Of a stretch of 64,000 nucleotides of DNA, positions 38,085-46,835 are shown in pieces. Under the pieces are notes generated by a model that was not told the origin of the DNA, did no database searches, and saw only the letters and a program-made list of their open reading frames with translations. Source of the DNA: Nocardioides sp. BP30 (lineage in GTDB: Bacteria; Actinomycetota; Actinomycetes; Propionibacteriales; Nocardioidaceae); NCBI RefSeq assembly GCF_029873215.1, contig NZ_CP123620.1, positions 2,666,001 through 2,730,000 of the forward strand. Reading direction: 5' to 3'. Both the position numbers and the translations under genes were made by a program. How positions within the stretch are numbered: position 1 is the stretch's first letter; each line of letters starts with the position of its first letter.

Positions 38085-40274
38085 ATGCGTCGCACCCCTG
38101 GCCCCCGCCCCGGACTCGCGCTCGCGCTGAGCCTGTCCCTGGCCGCCACCACGGGCGTCCTCGCCACCGCCGGTGCCGCCACCGCGGCGCCCGCTCCGGC
38201 CGGGGTGGTGCTGACACCGGGGACGACGTACTCGACGAGCACCAACACCCACGCCCAGTCCATCGCGATCCCGGTCCCCGACGGGCTCACGCCCCACCAG
38301 GTCACCGGCACGCTGGCCTTCGACAACGACGCCAGCGGCACCGTGCAGATCCTGGCCCACCACGAGGTCGTCGCGACGGTGAAGAAGCAGGCCTCGACGG
38401 CGTCCGCACCGGTCACGGTCCCGGTGAGCGCACGCGACGTCAGCAACGGCGCCATCTCCCTGCAGCTCCGCTACCTCGCCGGCACCCTGACCGATCCGAA
38501 GCTGTCCTGCGTCCAGTCGAACAACGGCAACGTGCAGCTGACCTCCGTCAGGGTCGACGCCAGCGGTACGGCGAAGGCGCCGACCACGCTGGCCTCCTTC
38601 TTCAGCGCGGGCGTCACCGCCGTCTCGATCGTGGTGCCGTCGGCCGGATCCGCCGACCTCCAGGCCGCGGGCCTGTCGGCCGAGGCGGCGGTGGTGCACC
38701 GCTACAGCAGCGCCGACGTCACCGTGACCACGCCGGACGACGCCGGCCGGGCGGCGGCTGTCACGCCGGCCGAGGGCCGGATCGTGAAGCTGGTCGGCGG
38801 CAGCGGTGAGGTCCGGACCAGCATCTCCGCGACCGGCGGCGTCCCGACCCTGACCCTCACCGGCGATCCGAGTCGCCTGGCCGACGCCGCGGCGGCCCTG
38901 GGCTCGGCCAACCTGGTCCTGGGCGACACCACCACCGCCAGCCGGCTCGGCCAGAGTGGCGTGCCGAGCGGCCGCACCTCCGAGACCTTCGCCGACCTCG
39001 GACAGTCGGCCCCGGCGCTGCAGGGCTTGGGCGAGTCCGACTTCGCTGTGACGGTCAAGCAGTCCGACTTCGGCGCCTCTGTCCGCCAGATGAAGGTGCA
39101 TCTGGTCGGTCGTTACGCCCAGCTGCCGAGCTCGCTCCAGGCGGTGCTCACCTACAGCTGGAACGGTCAGCTCATCGGCTCGCAGGTCCTGAGCAACGCC
39201 AACACCGCGATCGACCAGACGCTCACCGTGCCGGCCACCCAGCTCACCTTCTCCAACAGCCTGCAGGTCCAGCTCAACGCGGTGCCGAGCGGCTCGGGCG
39301 GCTCCGGCGGCTCGGCAGGTTCCAGCGGCTCGAGCGGTTCGGCCTTCGGCTGCGGCGGCCCGGTGGACTACCTGCCGATCAAGGTGACCTTCGACGGCCT
39401 GGCCTCCACCGTCACCGCTGTGCGCGGGCAGAGCACCGACCCCGGCTTCGCCCGTTTCCCGCAGACACTCGGCAACGTGCTCACCACCGCGTTCGGCGCC
39501 CAGGCGACGGCCGACGACCTGACCAACGCCGCCGGCGTCCTGCAGGCGCTGCAGCAGCTCAACTCCGACCAGCTGAGCATCAACCTGGTCAGCCCCTCCC
39601 GCCTGGTGGGGACCTCGGCGTCCGGGCTCCTCGTCGGCGCCACCGCGCAGCAGGTCGATGACCTCCAGGCGCCGCTGCGGATGGACGAGTTCCGGTCGAT
39701 CGACCAGCAGAACGTCCACTTCGGCGTGGGCGTCACCGACCCGTACGCCGCGTTCCAGGCCTTCCACCAGAACGGCCGCGACCTGCTGGTGCTCTCATCG
39801 TGGAGCCCGCAGGGCGCCGACCAGACCACCGGCCGCGCGCTCCAGTCCGCCCTCGTCGACGACCTGGTCACCGCGAAGGGCGACTGGTACGGCCTCTCCG
39901 GCGACCTGATCGTGCGGCAGAGCACCGACGGCGAGAACGTATCGCTGGACAGCAACTCGGTCGTCCCCCAGGCGGCGAAGGTGCATCACCTCGCCACCTA
40001 CGTGTGGTGGATCATCGCGTTCGTCGGGCTGCTGGTCCTGCTCCTGCTCGCGCAGTGGATCTCCGGGCGCCGGCTGCGCAAGCGTGCCCGCCAGCTCGTC
40101 GACGCGCAGGAGGAGGCGGACGCCCAGGCGAGCGCGCAGGCGGTCGCCGAGGCGCAGGCCGAGGCGGACCGCGCCGTACCGGGCCCGACCACCGACCCGG
40201 GCCACGTCAGCGATCCGCGCCACCACCACCGCGCCGCCGACCAGGACGAGCCCGGTGACGGCAGCCACCACTGA
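38085..40274 (+). CDS. BcsB-like exported protein of an exopolysaccharide synthase
   Basis: A 729-aa protein with a signal peptide (cleavage near ATAAPAPA), a large extracytoplasmic part and one C-terminal membrane helix (about 640-660), followed by a 65-residue charged tail. The layout and the DPKLSC motif of the first domain resemble BcsB, the cellulose synthase partner that guides the chain out. A Gly/Ser linker (about 403-425) separates two halves; the second opens with FGCGGPVDYLPIKV. GGAG precedes ATG 38085. The GT-C gene overlaps its end by 20 bp. BcsB similarity is by architecture and short motifs, so moderate. Confidence 0.75.
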   Translation: MRRTPGPRPGLALALSLSLAATTGVLATAGAATAAPAPAGVVLTPGTTYSTSTNTHAQSIAIPVPDGLTPHQVTGTLAFDNDASGTVQILAHHEVVATVKKQASTASAPVTVPVSARDVSNGAISLQLRYLAGTLTDPKLSCVQSNNGNVQLTSVRVDASGTAKAPTTLASFFSAGVTAVSIVVPSAGSADLQAAGLSAEAAVVHRYSSADVTVTTPDDAGRAAAVTPAEGRIVKLVGGSGEVRTSISATGGVPTLTLTGDPSRLADAAAALGSANLVLGDTTTASRLGQSGVPSGRTSETFADLGQSAPALQGLGESDFAVTVKQSDFGASVRQMKVHLVGRYAQLPSSLQAVLTYSWNGQLIGSQVLSNANTAIDQTLTVPATQLTFSNSLQVQLNAVPSGSGGSGGSAGSSGSSGSAFGCGGPVDYLPIKVTFDGLASTVTAVRGQSTDPGFARFPQTLGNVLTTAFGAQATADDLTNAAGVLQALQQLNSDQLSINLVSPSRLVGTSASGLLVGATAQQVDDLQAPLRMDEFRSIDQQNVHFGVGVTDPYAAFQAFHQNGRDLLVLSSWSPQGADQTTGRALQSALVDDLVTAKGDWYGLSGDLIVRQSTDGENVSLDSNSVVPQAAKVHHLATYVWWIIAFVGLLVLLLLAQWISGRRLRKRARQLVDAQEEADAQASAQAVAEAQAEADRAVPGPTTDPGHVSDPRHHHRAADQDEPGDGSHH

Positions 40275-41970
40275 CGCCGGCCTGATCGGCGCGCCGGCCG
40301 AGACCCCTCGCGGGCTCCTCGGCCGGCTGCTGGCGCTCTGGGCGAGCCTGGACGCACCGGTGCTCGGCCGTCGGGTGCCGGGGACGGGCGTCGTGACCCT
40401 CGCCGCCGCGCTGTTGATGACAGCGGTGTCGGTCTACACCGTCCATCAGGGCGCCGCGATGTGGTACTCCGACGCGTTGTCGCACCTGACCATCGCGCGC
40501 CGCATCTTCGACGACAAGGCGCCGGGCTTCCAGCAGCTCGGCACGGTGTGGCTGCCGGTGCCACACCTGATGCTGATCCCGTTCGTCGCCGACCTGGCGA
40601 TGTGGCGCACGGGCTGGTCGGCGGCACTGCTGGGCATCTTCTGCCTGGCCGGCACCAGCGCGGCGATGTACCGCACCGCCGCGCGGCTGGGCCTGCGCCG
40701 GACCGGCCGGCTGCTGACGTTGCTGGTGCTGTGGGCCAACGTGTCGTTCCTCTACGCACACACCACCGCCCTGACCGAGCCGGTGCTCTTCTTGACGATG
40801 TCGAGCTGCGTGGCCGGCATGACGCACTGGGCCACGGCCCGGCGGCCGCTCAGCGGCGGCGAGCTCGCCGTGTACGCCGGCGTACCCGGGGCCGGTGCGG
40901 TGCTCTCGCGCTACGAGGGCTGGGTGCTGGTGATGAGCATGTCGCTGTTCATCGTCGTGGTGGAGTGGCGCCGCAGCCGCACCCGGTTCCCGAACACCTA
41001 CCGGCTGCTGCGCTTCATCGTGCTGCGGCGGGTGCTGCCGGCCGTGCTGCCGCCGGTCATCGCGATCGGCTGGTGGCTGGCCTACAACTACGCGATCTAC
41101 CGCGATCCGCTGGAGTTCATGTTCGGGCAGTACTCCGCCTACGCGCAGCAGAAGTCGATCAGCACCTACGGCACGCTGACCACCAAGGGTCACCTCGGCG
41201 TCAGTCTGTACGTCTACGACTGGTCGATGGTGCAGACGCTGGGCATCGCGGCCATCGTGATCGGCACCCTGGGGTTCCTGCTGGTCGTCGCCACCCGCGG
41301 GCTGGACACCGTCACGCTCGTGCTGGGCGTGCTGTTCGGCACCTACGTCTTCGAGGTGGCGGCGCTCTACCTCGGCATGTCGGTGATGAACAACTCGCAC
41401 TCGCTGCCCAAGGGCCTGTTCAACGTCAGGTACGGCATCCAGCCGATCCTCTTCTGCGCCCTGGGGACGGGCTTCGCCGTGGAGCTGCTGCGGCGCTGGA
41501 CGCGGCGATTCCTGCCCGCCCTGGTGATCCCCTACGTCGCGGTCTTCGCGCTGGCGGCGCAGGCGGGCTGGTGGCTGGAGGACCCGGTCGCCCACAACTC
41601 GCTGATCGGCGAGGGCGCCTACAACAACGACACCCGGCCCGATGCCGCGGCGGAGTACCTGCGCGAGCACTACCGCGGCGGCGGCATCCTGATGGACGAG
41701 TCCGGCGCCAGCAACGGCATCATCCCGCTGGTCGGCGTGCGGATCAGCGAGTACTGGAACCGCTCGACGGGCGACTCCTTCGCCACCGCCCTCGCCTCCC
41801 CCGCCAGTCACGCGCGCTGGCTGTTCGTCAACACCTCCAGCACCGGCGGCATGAACCTCGACGGCATGGACGCCGTCTACGCCGACATGATCGAGCACCC
41901 CGAGCTGTTCACCGCCTACTCCCGCGTCTTCGTGCAGGGCGAGCACGCTGTCTACGAGAGGGCGTGGTGA
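40255..41970 (+). CDS. GT-C type membrane glycosyltransferase (GT39/ArnT-like)
   Basis: Polytopic membrane protein (571 aa, roughly ten to twelve helices). The first extracytoplasmic loop (YSDALSHLTIARRIFD, then GFQQLGTVWLPVPHLM) carries the acidic residues expected of GT-C enzymes that use polyprenyl-phosphate sugars. It starts at GTG 40255, inside the BcsB-like gene, with AGGACGAG upstream; its stop is followed after 1 nt by the GT2 start. Such an enzyme could decorate the polymer with lipid-linked sugars from the GT2 pair at 35887-37930, which is an inference. Confidence 0.82.
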   Translation: MTAATTDAGLIGAPAETPRGLLGRLLALWASLDAPVLGRRVPGTGVVTLAAALLMTAVSVYTVHQGAAMWYSDALSHLTIARRIFDDKAPGFQQLGTVWLPVPHLMLIPFVADLAMWRTGWSAALLGIFCLAGTSAAMYRTAARLGLRRTGRLLTLLVLWANVSFLYAHTTALTEPVLFLTMSSCVAGMTHWATARRPLSGGELAVYAGVPGAGAVLSRYEGWVLVMSMSLFIVVVEWRRSRTRFPNTYRLLRFIVLRRVLPAVLPPVIAIGWWLAYNYAIYRDPLEFMFGQYSAYAQQKSISTYGTLTTKGHLGVSLYVYDWSMVQTLGIAAIVIGTLGFLLVVATRGLDTVTLVLGVLFGTYVFEVAALYLGMSVMNNSHSLPKGLFNVRYGIQPILFCALGTGFAVELLRRWTRRFLPALVIPYVAVFALAAQAGWWLEDPVAHNSLIGEGAYNNDTRPDAAAEYLREHYRGGGILMDESGASNGIIPLVGVRISEYWNRSTGDSFATALASPASHARWLFVNTSSTGGMNLDGMDAVYADMIEHPELFTAYSRVFVQGEHAVYERAW

Positions 41971-41971
41971 G

Positions 41972-43987
41972 ATGACCGCCGACCTGACCGGTCGCCGTCG
42001 CCGCGAGGACGCCGGCGCTCCCCTCGACCTCGAGCAGCAGGCCGAGCTCGACGTCGCCCTGGTGCTGGTCCGTGACGGCATCATCTCCCAGGCGCAGCTC
42101 GACGGCGCACTGGCAGCCCAGCAGCGGCTGGGGGGTGCGCTGAGCCGCCACCTGATGATCGATGCGCTGGTGCCGCGGCGCACGATCTACCGGCACCTCG
42201 CCGAGGAGTGGCAGGCGCCGTACCTCGACATGCTCGCGGAGCCGCCGGACCCGCGCGCCGTGGAGATGGTCAACCGGCACCTCGACGGCGTGCGCTGGTT
42301 CGCCCGGCACCACTGGCTGCCCTGGCGGGTGCTGCGCCGCGACGGCGAGGAGGTGCTGGTGTTCGCCACCTCCGTGGCACCCAGTGAGCGACTGCTCGCC
42401 GAGGTGCGCACGACCACCGGCCACCAGCACGTCGAGGCCCGGACGACCACCGACTTCGACATCTTCCGCACCTGCCAGGACATCGGCCGCGCCCGGCTGC
42501 TGTACCGGATCACCGACTACATGGCCGACAACATGCCCGACGCCTCCGCGCGCGGCAGCGTGGTGACCTGGCAGAAGGTGGTGCCGCTCATCCTGCTGGC
42601 GGCGCTGGTCGCCGGGGCCGCCCTCGCGCCGCACTGGGCGATCCTGGCCGTCTTCTGCGTGGCCAACCTGCTCTTCGTCAACAACGTCGCGTTCAAGGTG
42701 CTCTACGGGCTGCGCTCGCCGCTGCGGCGCCGCCAGGTCGCGCGCCTCGACGGCGCCATCGGACGGGAGCGCTCCACCCGCGGCTACGAGCCCGACTGGC
42801 CCGGCCGGATGCGGGACGAGGACCTGCCGATGTACACCGTCCTGGTCCCCGTCTACGACGAGGTCGAGGTGGTGCAGAAGGTCATCGGCAACATGGAGCG
42901 GATGGACTACCCCAAGTCCAAGCTCGACGTGATGATCCTGCTCGAGGAGAAGGACCACAAGACGATCGAGGCCGCCAAGGCCTCCCGCCCGCCGGAGTAC
43001 GTGCGCATCGTCGTCGTACCGGAGGGGCATCCGCAGACCAAGCCGCGGGCGTGCAACTACGGCCTGGAGTTCGCGCTCGGCGAGTACGTCGTCATCTTCG
43101 ACGCCGAGGACCGGCCCAACCCCGACCAGCTGCGCAAGGCGGTGGCGGCGTTCCGGCTCAACCGGCTCCTGCGCGAGCACGTGGATCCGTACGAGCCCAA
43201 GCTGGTGTGCGTCCAGGGTGCGCTGGCGTACTTCAACTACGACTACAACCTGCTCACCCGGCTGTTCTCGATCGAGTATGCGCACTGGTTCGACATGATG
43301 CTGCCGGGCATGGACCAGGCCGGGCTGCCGCTGCCGCTGGGCGGCACCAGCAACCACTTCGAGACCGAGGTGCTGCGCAACCTCGGCGCCTGGGACCCCT
43401 ACAACGTCACCGAGGACGCCGACCTCGGCCTGCGGATCGCGAGCCAGGGCTACAAGATCGGCATCATCGACTCGGCGACCGAGGAGGAGGCGACCTCGGA
43501 GTCGTTCGCCTGGATCCGGCAGCGGACCCGGTGGATCAAGGGCTACATGATCACCGCCGCCGTCAACACCAGGCACCCCGTCCGCTGGTGGCGGCTCAAC
43601 GGTGTCGGCGGCGCCGTCAGCATGGGCGGGCTGGTGCTGGGCACGCCCCTGGCGTTCCTCGCCTACCCGCTGGCGCTGCTGTTCACCGTGGTCACCTACA
43701 TCGGCGTCCGCACCGGCCTGGACTTCCCGCACCCGATCCTGAGCGCCGGCATCCTGATGATGGTGATCGGCAACGGGGCGATGATCCTGTTCGCGGGCAT
43801 CGCAGCCTGGCGACGCTACAGCTGGCGGATCGCGCTCTACGCCGTCTTCAACCCGATCTACTGGCTGATGCACTCGGTGGCCGCCTGGCGGGCCGCGTAC
43901 CAGCTGATCTTCGACCCGTTCACCTGGGAGAAGACGCCCCACGGGCTGACCGGGGACTACGACTCGACGACCGGCGAGCACCACTAG
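41972..43987 (+). CDS. processive GT2 polysaccharide synthase with N-terminal MshEN-like domain
   Basis: Membrane synthase of 671 aa. Residues 20-95 resemble the MshEN/GSPII_E_N fold (VRDGIISQAQLDGALAAQQR, then a second repeat ending APYLDM), which binds c-di-GMP in some proteins. Two helices (about 205-250) lead to a GT2 domain with DAEDRPNP (377-), TSNHF, EDADL (481-485) and QRTRW (517-521), the processive signature. Four or so more helices follow. DAED and MshEN recall NfrB of E. coli, but there MshEN is C-terminal and here N-terminal. The RLG element is kept only in the second repeat, so c-di-GMP binding is uncertain. Confidence 0.85.
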   Translation: MTADLTGRRRREDAGAPLDLEQQAELDVALVLVRDGIISQAQLDGALAAQQRLGGALSRHLMIDALVPRRTIYRHLAEEWQAPYLDMLAEPPDPRAVEMVNRHLDGVRWFARHHWLPWRVLRRDGEEVLVFATSVAPSERLLAEVRTTTGHQHVEARTTTDFDIFRTCQDIGRARLLYRITDYMADNMPDASARGSVVTWQKVVPLILLAALVAGAALAPHWAILAVFCVANLLFVNNVAFKVLYGLRSPLRRRQVARLDGAIGRERSTRGYEPDWPGRMRDEDLPMYTVLVPVYDEVEVVQKVIGNMERMDYPKSKLDVMILLEEKDHKTIEAAKASRPPEYVRIVVVPEGHPQTKPRACNYGLEFALGEYVVIFDAEDRPNPDQLRKAVAAFRLNRLLREHVDPYEPKLVCVQGALAYFNYDYNLLTRLFSIEYAHWFDMMLPGMDQAGLPLPLGGTSNHFETEVLRNLGAWDPYNVTEDADLGLRIASQGYKIGIIDSATEEEATSESFAWIRQRTRWIKGYMITAAVNTRHPVRWWRLNGVGGAVSMGGLVLGTPLAFLAYPLALLFTVVTYIGVRTGLDFPHPILSAGILMMVIGNGAMILFAGIAAWRRYSWRIALYAVFNPIYWLMHSVAAWRAAYQLIFDPFTWEKTPHGLTGDYDSTTGEHH

Positions 43988-44028
43988 TCGAGTCGGGCCT
44001 CCGTCCGGCTCGAGTCGGGCCTCCGTCC
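43988..44028. repeat. dispersed 22-nt repeat, copy B (two units)
   Basis: The units start at 43988 and 44010 and share TCGAGTCGGGCCTCCGTCC. They begin directly after the synthase stop codon. The same unit and spacing occur at 23517. The rest of the gap, to 44198, holds nothing recognisable. Confidence 0.7.
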
Positions 44029-44198
44029 CCGGTGTCCGTACGTGGGACGCGGGCGCCGTGGAGGTGCTTCTCGCACGACGGCCTCGCCCCGGCATCGGCC
44101 ACCTCGGCACGATCGACGCGGAGCGTCCGAGGAGGAGCCGGGCCCGAGCCTCACCCGTGGTCGGCGCCGTGCGGTCGGCGTCCGCGTCGAGCGGGCCG

Positions 44199-44864
44199 TC
44201 AGTACTCCGGCGGCCCGTCGCTGGCCCGCTTGAGCAGGTCGGCGAAGTCGGTCGGGTGCTCGAACTCGTCCTCGACCAGGCGGCGGGTCGGGGCCGCCGA
44301 AGCGGTGCCGACGGGTCCGGCGACCAGCGCCGCGAATTCGCCGGCCGCCCGCTCGACCCGCTTGTGCAGCTCCCCCTCCGCACCGGCGCCCGTGGCGGCG
44401 AAGTCCTCGGTGGCGGCGAAGACGCCGGTCGGCACGACGATCGCGTGCAGGTAGGCGAACAACGGGCGCAGCGCGTGCTCGATGACCAGGCTGTGCCGAG
44501 CGGTGCCGGCCGTCGCACCGAGCAGCACCGGCTTGGCGTCGAGCACCCCCAGCTCCAAGACGTCGAAGAACGTCTTGAACAGCCCGGAGTACGACGCGGA
44601 GAAGACTGGCGTCACGGCGATCAGGCCGTCCGCCTGCCGTACGGCGTCGATCGCCGCTGCCAGCTCCTGCGAGGGGAAGCCGGTGAGCAGGTTGTCGGTG
44701 AGCGCGTGGGCGAGGCCGCGCAGCTCGACGTGCTGCACCTCGACCTCCACGCCGCGCGCCTCGACCGCCCGCTCGCTGGCCTCGGCCAGCATGTCGGCGA
44801 GGAGCCGGGTGCTCGACGGGACGCTGAGCCCCGCCGAGACCACGACGATCCTCTTGCTACTCAC
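44199..44864 (-). CDS. NAD(P)H-dependent FMN reductase (CE1759 type)
   Basis: Flavodoxin-fold flavin reductase (221 aa) with VVVSAGLSVPSSTRLLADML at the FMN phosphate loop and TPVFSASYSGLFKTFFDVL. It supplies reduced FMN to the flavin-dependent oxidoreductase upstream; the CE1758/CE1759 family pair is usually encoded together. The GTG start overlaps the upstream stop (GTGA), so translation is coupled. The substrate of the pair is unknown. Confidence 0.87.
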   Translation of the reverse strand: MSSKRIVVVSAGLSVPSSTRLLADMLAEASERAVEARGVEVEVQHVELRGLAHALTDNLLTGFPSQELAAAIDAVRQADGLIAVTPVFSASYSGLFKTFFDVLELGVLDAKPVLLGATAGTARHSLVIEHALRPLFAYLHAIVVPTGVFAATEDFAATGAGAEGELHKRVERAAGEFAALVAGPVGTASAAPTRRLVEDEFEHPTDFADLLKRASDGPPEY

Positions 44865-46018
44865 AGCTCCCCCGCCAGGACCTCGTCGCGGTCACTGGTG
44901 CCGGTGGCGTCGTCGGCGCCGTAGACGGCGTCGTCCTTCGGGCCGCCCGCCTTCGCGACCAGCGAGGCGTGCGTCGGCGCGTCCGGAACGCCCGGCGCGC
45001 GCAGCTTCTCGAACTCCGAGCGCAGCGTCGGCAGGATCTCGCCGTACAGGTCGAGCTGCTCCAGGACCGTCTTCAGCGGCAGGCCGGCGTGGTCGATGAG
45101 GAACAGCTGGCGCTGGTAGTCGCCGACGTACTCCCGGAAGGAGAGCGTGCGTTCGATCACCTGCTGCGGCGAGCCGACGGTCAGCGGGGTGGCCTCGGTG
45201 AAGTCCTCCAACGACGGGCCGTGGCCGTAGACCGGGGCGTTGTCGAAGTAGGGCCTGAACTCGTTGACCGCGTCCTGGCTGTTGTGGCGCATGAAGAACT
45301 GCCCGCCGAGGCCGACGATGGCCTGCTCGGCCGTGCCGTGGCCGTAGTGCTCGAAGCGCTGCCGGTACAGCCGCACCATCTGCTCGGTGTGGGAAGCGGG
45401 CCAGAAGATGTGGTTGTGGAAGAAGCCGTCGCCGTAGTACGCCGCCTGCTCGGCGATCTCGGGGCTCCGGATGGAGCCGTGCCACACGAACGGCGCCACG
45501 CCGTCCAGCGGACGCGGGGTCGAGGTGTAGCCCTGCAGCGGGGTGCGGAAGCGGCCCTTCCAGTCCACGTTCGTCTCGGTCCACAGCTGGCGCAGCAGCG
45601 CGTAGTTCTCGATCGCCAGGTTGATCCCCTGGCGGATGTCCTTGCCGAACCACGGGTAGACCGGGCCGGTGTTGCCGCGGCCCATCATCAGGTCGACGCG
45701 GCCGTCGGTGAGGTGCTGCAGCTTGGCGTAGTCCTCGGCGATCAGCACCGGGTCGGTGGTGGTGATCAGCGTGGTCGAGGTGCTCAGGATGATGTTCTCG
45801 GTCTGGGCACCGATGTAGGCGAGCGTCGCCGTCGGGTTCGAGGCGATGAACGGCGGGTTGTGGTGCTCGCCGGTCGCGAAGACGTCCAGGCCGATCTCCT
45901 CGGCCTTCTTGGCGATCGCGACGGTCGCCTTGATCCGCTCGTACTCGGTCGGCGTGCTGCCGTTCGTGGGGTCCGTGGTGACGTCACCGACGGTGAAGAT
46001 GCCGAACTGCATGCCCAT
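44861..46018 (-). CDS. LLM-class flavin-dependent oxidoreductase (CE1758 type)
   Basis: Luciferase-like TIM-barrel monooxygenase (385 aa) using FMNH2 from the adjacent reductase. It opens MQFGIFTVGDVT and has the EHHNPP and MMGRGNTGPVYPWFGKD flavin/substrate segments. The last 30 residues are acidic and probably disordered. ATG 46018 has GGAG 6 nt upstream. An AT-rich imperfect palindrome lies just upstream, unlike the GC-rich surroundings, and probably controls the pair. The oxidised compound is unknown. Confidence 0.9.
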   Translation of the reverse strand: MGMQFGIFTVGDVTTDPTNGSTPTEYERIKATVAIAKKAEEIGLDVFATGEHHNPPFIASNPTATLAYIGAQTENIILSTSTTLITTTDPVLIAEDYAKLQHLTDGRVDLMMGRGNTGPVYPWFGKDIRQGINLAIENYALLRQLWTETNVDWKGRFRTPLQGYTSTPRPLDGVAPFVWHGSIRSPEIAEQAAYYGDGFFHNHIFWPASHTEQMVRLYRQRFEHYGHGTAEQAIVGLGGQFFMRHNSQDAVNEFRPYFDNAPVYGHGPSLEDFTEATPLTVGSPQQVIERTLSFREYVGDYQRQLFLIDHAGLPLKTVLEQLDLYGEILPTLRSEFEKLRAPGVPDAPTHASLVAKAGGPKDDAVYGADDATGTSDRDEVLAGEL

Positions 46019-46046
46019 CGCTGTCTCCGTTCTCAGGTCTCACATT

Positions 46047-46064
46047 TAGTTTAAACGTGAACTA
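46047..46064. promoter_or_regulatory. AT-rich imperfect palindrome upstream of the flavin oxidoreductase pair
   Basis: TAGTTTAAACGTGAACTA has arms TAGTT and AACTA and a TTTAAA core. It lies 28 bp before the ATG at 46018. Size and composition suit a MarR-type dimer; the regulator is not in the window. Confidence 0.45.
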
Positions 46065-46109
46065 TCGTCCTGAACCAACCCGCTCTCCAGGCTATTCCCC
46101 CCGACCCAT

Positions 46110-46115
46110 TACGGT
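46110..46115 (+). promoter_or_regulatory. -10 box of a leaderless promoter (GDPD gene)
   Basis: TACGGT ends 6 nt before the GTG at 46122. Confidence 0.6.
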
Positions 46116-46121
46116 CGTCGC

Positions 46122-46835
46122 GTGGCCCTGATCAGTGCACACCGCTGCGGCGCGGGCGACACGGAGCCGGGATCGAGCCGCGCAGGCGAGAACGGGCTGC
46201 ACGCCCTCGAGCACGCGGTGGCGCTCGGCGTCGACTACGTCGAGTTCGACGTCCGTCAGCTCGCCGACGGCCGTCTCGTGGTCACCCACGACGCTCCCGA
46301 CGAGACCGCCGGCATCGAGCTGCTCCCCTACGAGGCCGTCCTGGAGCGGCTGGCCGGCCGGTCCGCAGCGCACATCGACCTGAAGGGGGCGGGTCACGAG
46401 CTCGAGGCGGCGCGGACCGCCCTGCGGCACCTGGACGGTGGCCGGATCCTCATCACCACCGGCTCGGTCGCGGGCGCGCGCCGGTTGCGCGACTGGGCCG
46501 ACGAGCACTGCCGCGCACTTCGGGTCGGGCTCTCCACCGGCACGTCGCTGAGCGGCCTGTCGCCGTGGGCGGCCGCGCTGTCGCTACGCCGCCAGCTCTT
46601 CCCGTGGCACAGGTACGCCGCGGCCCGGGCCGACGTCCTGTGTGCCCACCATGTCCTCGCTTCGCTCACGCTGCGGCGGCTGGCTCGGCGGCGCGGGCTC
46701 GACCTGTTGGTCTGGACCGTCGACGATCGACGCCTGCTGCGCTGGTGGCTGCGGCCCGGCCGGGCCTGGATGGTCACCACCAACTACCCCGCCCGCGCCC
46801 TGGAGTTCCGCGGACCTGACAGGATGCGGTCGTGA
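46122..46835 (+). CDS. glycerophosphodiester phosphodiesterase family protein
   Basis: TIM-barrel phosphodiesterase (237 aa) that would release glycerol-3-phosphate from deacylated phospholipids. It shows EFDVRQLADGRLVVTHD and the AHIDLKGA strand. The first catalytic motif reads HRCGAG rather than HRG, but the catalytic His-Arg is kept. There is no signal peptide, so it is cytosolic. It starts at GTG 46122. The last 4 bp overlap the start of the alpha/beta hydrolase gene; the two could act in sequence on membrane lipids. Confidence 0.87.
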   Translation: MALISAHRCGAGDTEPGSSRAGENGLHALEHAVALGVDYVEFDVRQLADGRLVVTHDAPDETAGIELLPYEAVLERLAGRSAAHIDLKGAGHELEAARTALRHLDGGRILITTGSVAGARRLRDWADEHCRALRVGLSTGTSLSGLSPWAAALSLRRQLFPWHRYAAARADVLCAHHVLASLTLRRLARRRGLDLLVWTVDDRRLLRWWLRPGRAWMVTTNYPARALEFRGPDRMRS

